From Cyathus striatus (lineage: Eukaryota > Basidiomycota > Agaricomycetes > Agaricales > Nidulariaceae), in NCBI GenBank assembly GCA_025738555.1, contig JAOVFP010000007.1:4030001-4094000 (forward strand): a DNA stretch of 64,000 bases, in the 5' to 3' direction. The notes under the pieces were generated by a model, which ran no database searches, was not told the DNA's origin, and was given only the letters and a program-made list of their open reading frames with translations. Each line of letters starts with the position of its first letter. Position 1 is the first letter of the stretch. Positions 61,039-64,000 of this stretch are shown here, one piece after another. The position numbers and the translations under genes were made by a program.

Positions 61039-61374
61039 TATAAGAGTCTATACAATAGAACACTCAGTTCTCGCAATAGATGAGAGACGACTAACAATAT
61101 ATTACCTATACAATAGAACACTATAGTAGGTAATATATAAGTAATAGTAAAGTAATATAGTATGAACCTGCTCACCTCAGTTCTCGCAATAGATGAGAGA
61201 CGACTGAGGAGAGCAGAAAACTGCTTGGTAATCTACTTAAATACTAAGAGAGATCGAAAATTTGTAAGTACGGAATCATATCAAGTCAATGGCAGGGAGA
61301 GACGGCATTCCGTCTTGTCGGCACGGCGCATCAAAAGCGCACGGATTGCATAAGCAACCCTCCGTGATCCAACA
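61039..61374 (-). repeat. 5' LTR of copia copy 2
   Basis: 336 bp, same as the 3' LTR of this copy by eye. GGTTATGGGCCC (read on minus) follows, as in copy 1. Confidence 0.95.
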
Positions 61375-61379
61375 CGATG
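61375..61379 (+). other. Target-site duplication CGATG
   Basis: Reverse complement of 55230-55234 and the right flank of copy 2. Confidence 0.85.
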
Positions 61380-62640
61380 TTGAATATGGTACAGAGGCAA
61401 AGAGATGCCAGACAGGTGACCAGAAGAATATGACGAAGATATGCAAGCTGAGCTCAAAGATCTGGCCTGGGAAAAGAGACGAGCAAGCTTACAGGAAGAA
61501 CCATATTGTTACAATGATGCAGACATTGATGAGCTATCGGAACAACTGGGTACTGTATGGGAAAGCACTAAAACTGTTCTTTTTCAGTCAGTGGTACCTT
61601 TTCTTGGTTTTAGTTGGGATCTGGAGCACAAAACTGTTTCTCTACTTGAAGCTAAATGCAACAAGTATTTGCAAGCAATTACGGAGTGGGGAAATAGAAA
61701 GCGACACACTCTCAAAGAAGTTCAAAAGTTATATGGAAAACTGCTCCATGTTACTCTCATTATTCCAAGGGGGAGAGCATACCTCACCAAACTCGAGGCC
61801 ATGTTGGGAACGTACCACAACAATCCTTTCACTCCACACTTTCCACCGAAACACACAAATGAAGATCTTATTTGGTGGGAAAGACAACTCAGAGGACCAA
61901 TGTTGTCATGAGAAATCCCAGCACCAACCTCAACAGAGGACATTGGCACATACTCAGACGCCAGCTCAGACTTTGGGATCGGCATCACTATCGGACAGAA
62001 GTGGAGAGTGTGGAGGTTACACCCCAAATGGCAAACCAATGGGTGAGATATTGGGTGGGCTGAAGCAATTGGCTTCAAACTTCTCATCAACACAATCATA
62101 CATGAGAGACTCATCAAAACGAAGAGAAAGCAAGTCAGGGTACATGGGGACAACACAGGAGTGGTCGAAGGATGGTGGGCAGGAAGAAGCTGAAGCTGGA
62201 GGGTCAATGAAGTCTTCCGACAAATACATGACCTTTGTGAGGAAAACGGCACAACGGTACACACAAGATATGTACCAAGCAAAAATAACCCAGCAGATGA
62301 CCCATCAAGGGGCATCTACTCAGCATCAGCAAACCTCCTACCAAAATCCTCATTCCAGACACTTTACAGCCATATGTGTTCAACTTTGATGACCCAAGTA
62401 CAAAGGATTGGCCTAGACCCTACCCGCTACAAAAGCCAGAAAAGCAAAACAGGCAAAATGGACAGTACCACCACTTCAACGAAAGACAACACGAAGAATT
62501 ATGGGCAGCAGAACACAATACATAGAAAGAATACAACTCAACAAGAATGGGGACCAGCCCAAGCAAGCCAGCTTCCAGTTAGATGAACTCAAACATCAAA
62601 TAGAGACCGAGCATCAGCAAAGTCTGGGTTTGCTACCCGA
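61380..62640 (+). pseudogene. DIRS-like element, RT thumb and RNase H (decayed)
   Basis: The frame at 61441-61911 gives MQAELKDLAWEKRRASLQEE, VVPFLGFSWDLEHKTVSLLE and QKLYGKLLHVTLIIPRGRAY, the RT connection region. After a TGA (61909) RNase H follows: GTYSDASSDFGIGITIG, DIGWAEAIGF, VHGDNTGVVEGWW and SKNNPADDPSRG. TGA codons again stand where arginine is usual (for example before DIGWAEAIGF at 62044), and there is a frameshift near 62200. I find no tyrosine recombinase downstream, so that module is lost, elsewhere, or unrecognisable. Confidence 0.8.
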
Positions 62641-64000
62641 TGCTACATAGCATTACATAGTACCATAGCACCAAAACAAAGACCCCCCTTTATCAGATAC
62701 TGTATAGACTCCCGCCTATGCTACAGAGTTCTATATAGCTTGTACTGCATGCTATGGGTTGCTATGAGGTGCTAGTGAACATTAAGTGGCATACTATGGA
62801 GCATCATGGAGCCCTCTGAATGCACTGCGAGTTGCTATGGTAGTCATACAGCCGCTAGCGTATTTCGAAAATAATATTGCTTCTTGCTTATGATTTCGCA
62901 AATTCAAATTCCAGATTACACTTAAAAGACAATATACTAGGTACATACACACAAAACATATACAATATAAGTGCGATTTCCCCATCACCAGAATTTTCAG
63001 ACGCCTAATTTCATCACCGAATTTTATCTTCCTTCACACTTCAGCTTACCACCCCTCGCTACAAAATATCACTGACCAACAACCAACGGCATGCATGTAC
63101 TCTCACCACCCGCTCTCACAAACAAAACAAAGTCGAGGTTGAACTCGAACTCGCCGGTCCGCTGTCCTCTTGTCCAGAGCGAGCTGCATGCCAAAGTGGT
63201 GGCGCTTGGTATCTCATTGCTTTGGATTCAGGAGTGGGTTGCGAGAGGAGTATGCGCCTCCAAGTCAATGGCTCCTGACTCCTGAGGCAAGATGTCAAGT
63301 TAGCAGTGTGAAGAGTGGAATGGAAAGGAGAAGGAATAGAGGGAGGTACGAAGAATTAAAGAAAGGAAAAGATGAAGAACAAAGGGGGGAGGAAGGAGGG
63401 GAGTGAAATGGGGGATTAAGGAGTGAAGGGGCAGGGGCAGAAGAAAGGAATGGAGAAGGGGAAGGATATACATCAAGGATAAAATGAAGGAATGAGGGAA
63501 AGCATACATGAAAGAAGGGAATACGTACAATGATATGCTGCCCATGCCCCGCACCATTGGCACATATTGTAATGTCAAGTCGCCCTCACACCAGACTCTT
63601 GATGATACTCCCACTAAATCCGTGCCGCACACGCGATTCCCGCAACTGCAATTGTTACATTCCAAACAGGCATTAGGATCTTCAGGTAGGGCGAAATGAA
63701 GGATGGCATTTAGCCAAGGATGTGACGTGGCGTCGCCTACAGTCTATGCACTGTGTTAGCTACACCATGCTTTTAGTAAAAGAAAGCAGATGAAAACTAA
63801 ACTCACATATTGCTCAGCAGGATGATTGATTGTAGCTGAGAGGGCAAATGTCCAGATACATTGAATGTGAAGACGAAGCTGGCGGTGAGCCGGGCATGGT
63901 GAGGTTGCTATAGGTCCATAGCATAAACTGAAATAATGCGACTTCAGAGTGAGCACATAGATAGTGAGAGGGTTATAGGAGAAGTGAACTCAGAGACTCG
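62641..64000. other. Flank with CATAGC/GCTATG-rich stretch and purine tract
   Basis: 62630-62860 has many GCTATG, CTATGCTAC and CATAGCA motifs, possibly the terminal region of the DIRS-like element. 63300-63500 is purine-rich (GGAAGGGGA). Only short frames; no gene recognised. Confidence 0.4.

Larger units (their letters stand above)
56004..61374 (-). mobile_element. Ty1/copia LTR retrotransposon, copy 2 (5371 bp)
   Basis: Inverted relative to copy 1, with LTRs at 56004-56339 (3') and 61039-61374 (5'). I saw no difference between its two LTRs. The copies differ by a net 4 bp; the differences noticed are the 7-bp duplication, single-base run-length changes and one LTR substitution. The higher-coordinate end is followed by CGATG, the lower by CCCAC. 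Confidence 0.95.

Noticed and set aside
61289..62389. 366-codon plus-strand frame as a gene
   Set aside because: It starts inside the copia LTR and runs out of frame across the DIRS-like RT/RNase H, whose motifs are in other frames.

Overview
The window looks like a repeat-rich chromosomal region of a filamentous basidiomycete, most likely an Agaricomycete (mushroom-forming fungus). The evidence is spliced genes with short (about 46-73 nt) GT..AG introns, a fungal NACHT/STAND receptor gene, Ty1/copia and Ty3/gypsy elements, a DIRS-like reverse transcriptase/RNase H element of a kind common in mushrooms, and a hAT transposase relic. The species cannot be named from the sequence.

Layout. 1-5.1 kb: CpG-normal, gene-poor DNA with two low-copy repeats that recur at 47 kb and 31.6 kb. 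5.1-7.3 kb: an intact three-exon NACHT receptor gene. About 5.2-32.2 kb: a strongly CpG-depleted block holding decayed transposons and repeats. In order these are a hAT relic (9.5-10.4), a large inverted repeat (10.6-12.4), nested short-motif satellites (13.1-14.2), a spliced Cys-rich hypothetical gene (14.2-16.0), three solo LTRs (16.5-17.9), a 3.45-kb foldback-like element whose arms are minisatellites (20.3-23.8), and a gypsy pol relic whose frame is broken only by TGA (23.8-26.9). 27.7-30.5 kb is purine-skewed and has no recognisable gene. 32.2-48 kb: CpG-normal DNA with a disordered hypothetical gene, a decayed protein-kinase gene, a truncated duplicate of it 7.2 kb away, a repeat-containing hypothetical protein, and several direct repeats.

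48.1-62.6 kb is the most informative part. A DIRS-like element has been split by two nearly identical 5.37-kb copia elements in opposite orientation. The 5-bp target duplications GTGGG and CATCG/CGATG are exchanged between the two copies, and the DIRS segment between them is inverted. Two insertions followed by recombination between the inverted copies explain this exactly; misassembly between long identical repeats must also be excluded. Each copia copy is nearly intact and differs from the other mainly by single-base run-length changes plus one 7-bp duplication.

Theme. Old elements carry a CpG-deamination (RIP-like or 5-methylcytosine) signature: in-frame TGA where related proteins have arginine (CGA), and TG/CA where a sister copy has CG. 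The young copia copies do not. The NACHT gene is open although it lies in the depleted block. No CRISPR array or complete tRNA or rRNA gene was seen. Splice models were made by eye; only the NACHT model is confirmed by phase and total length.
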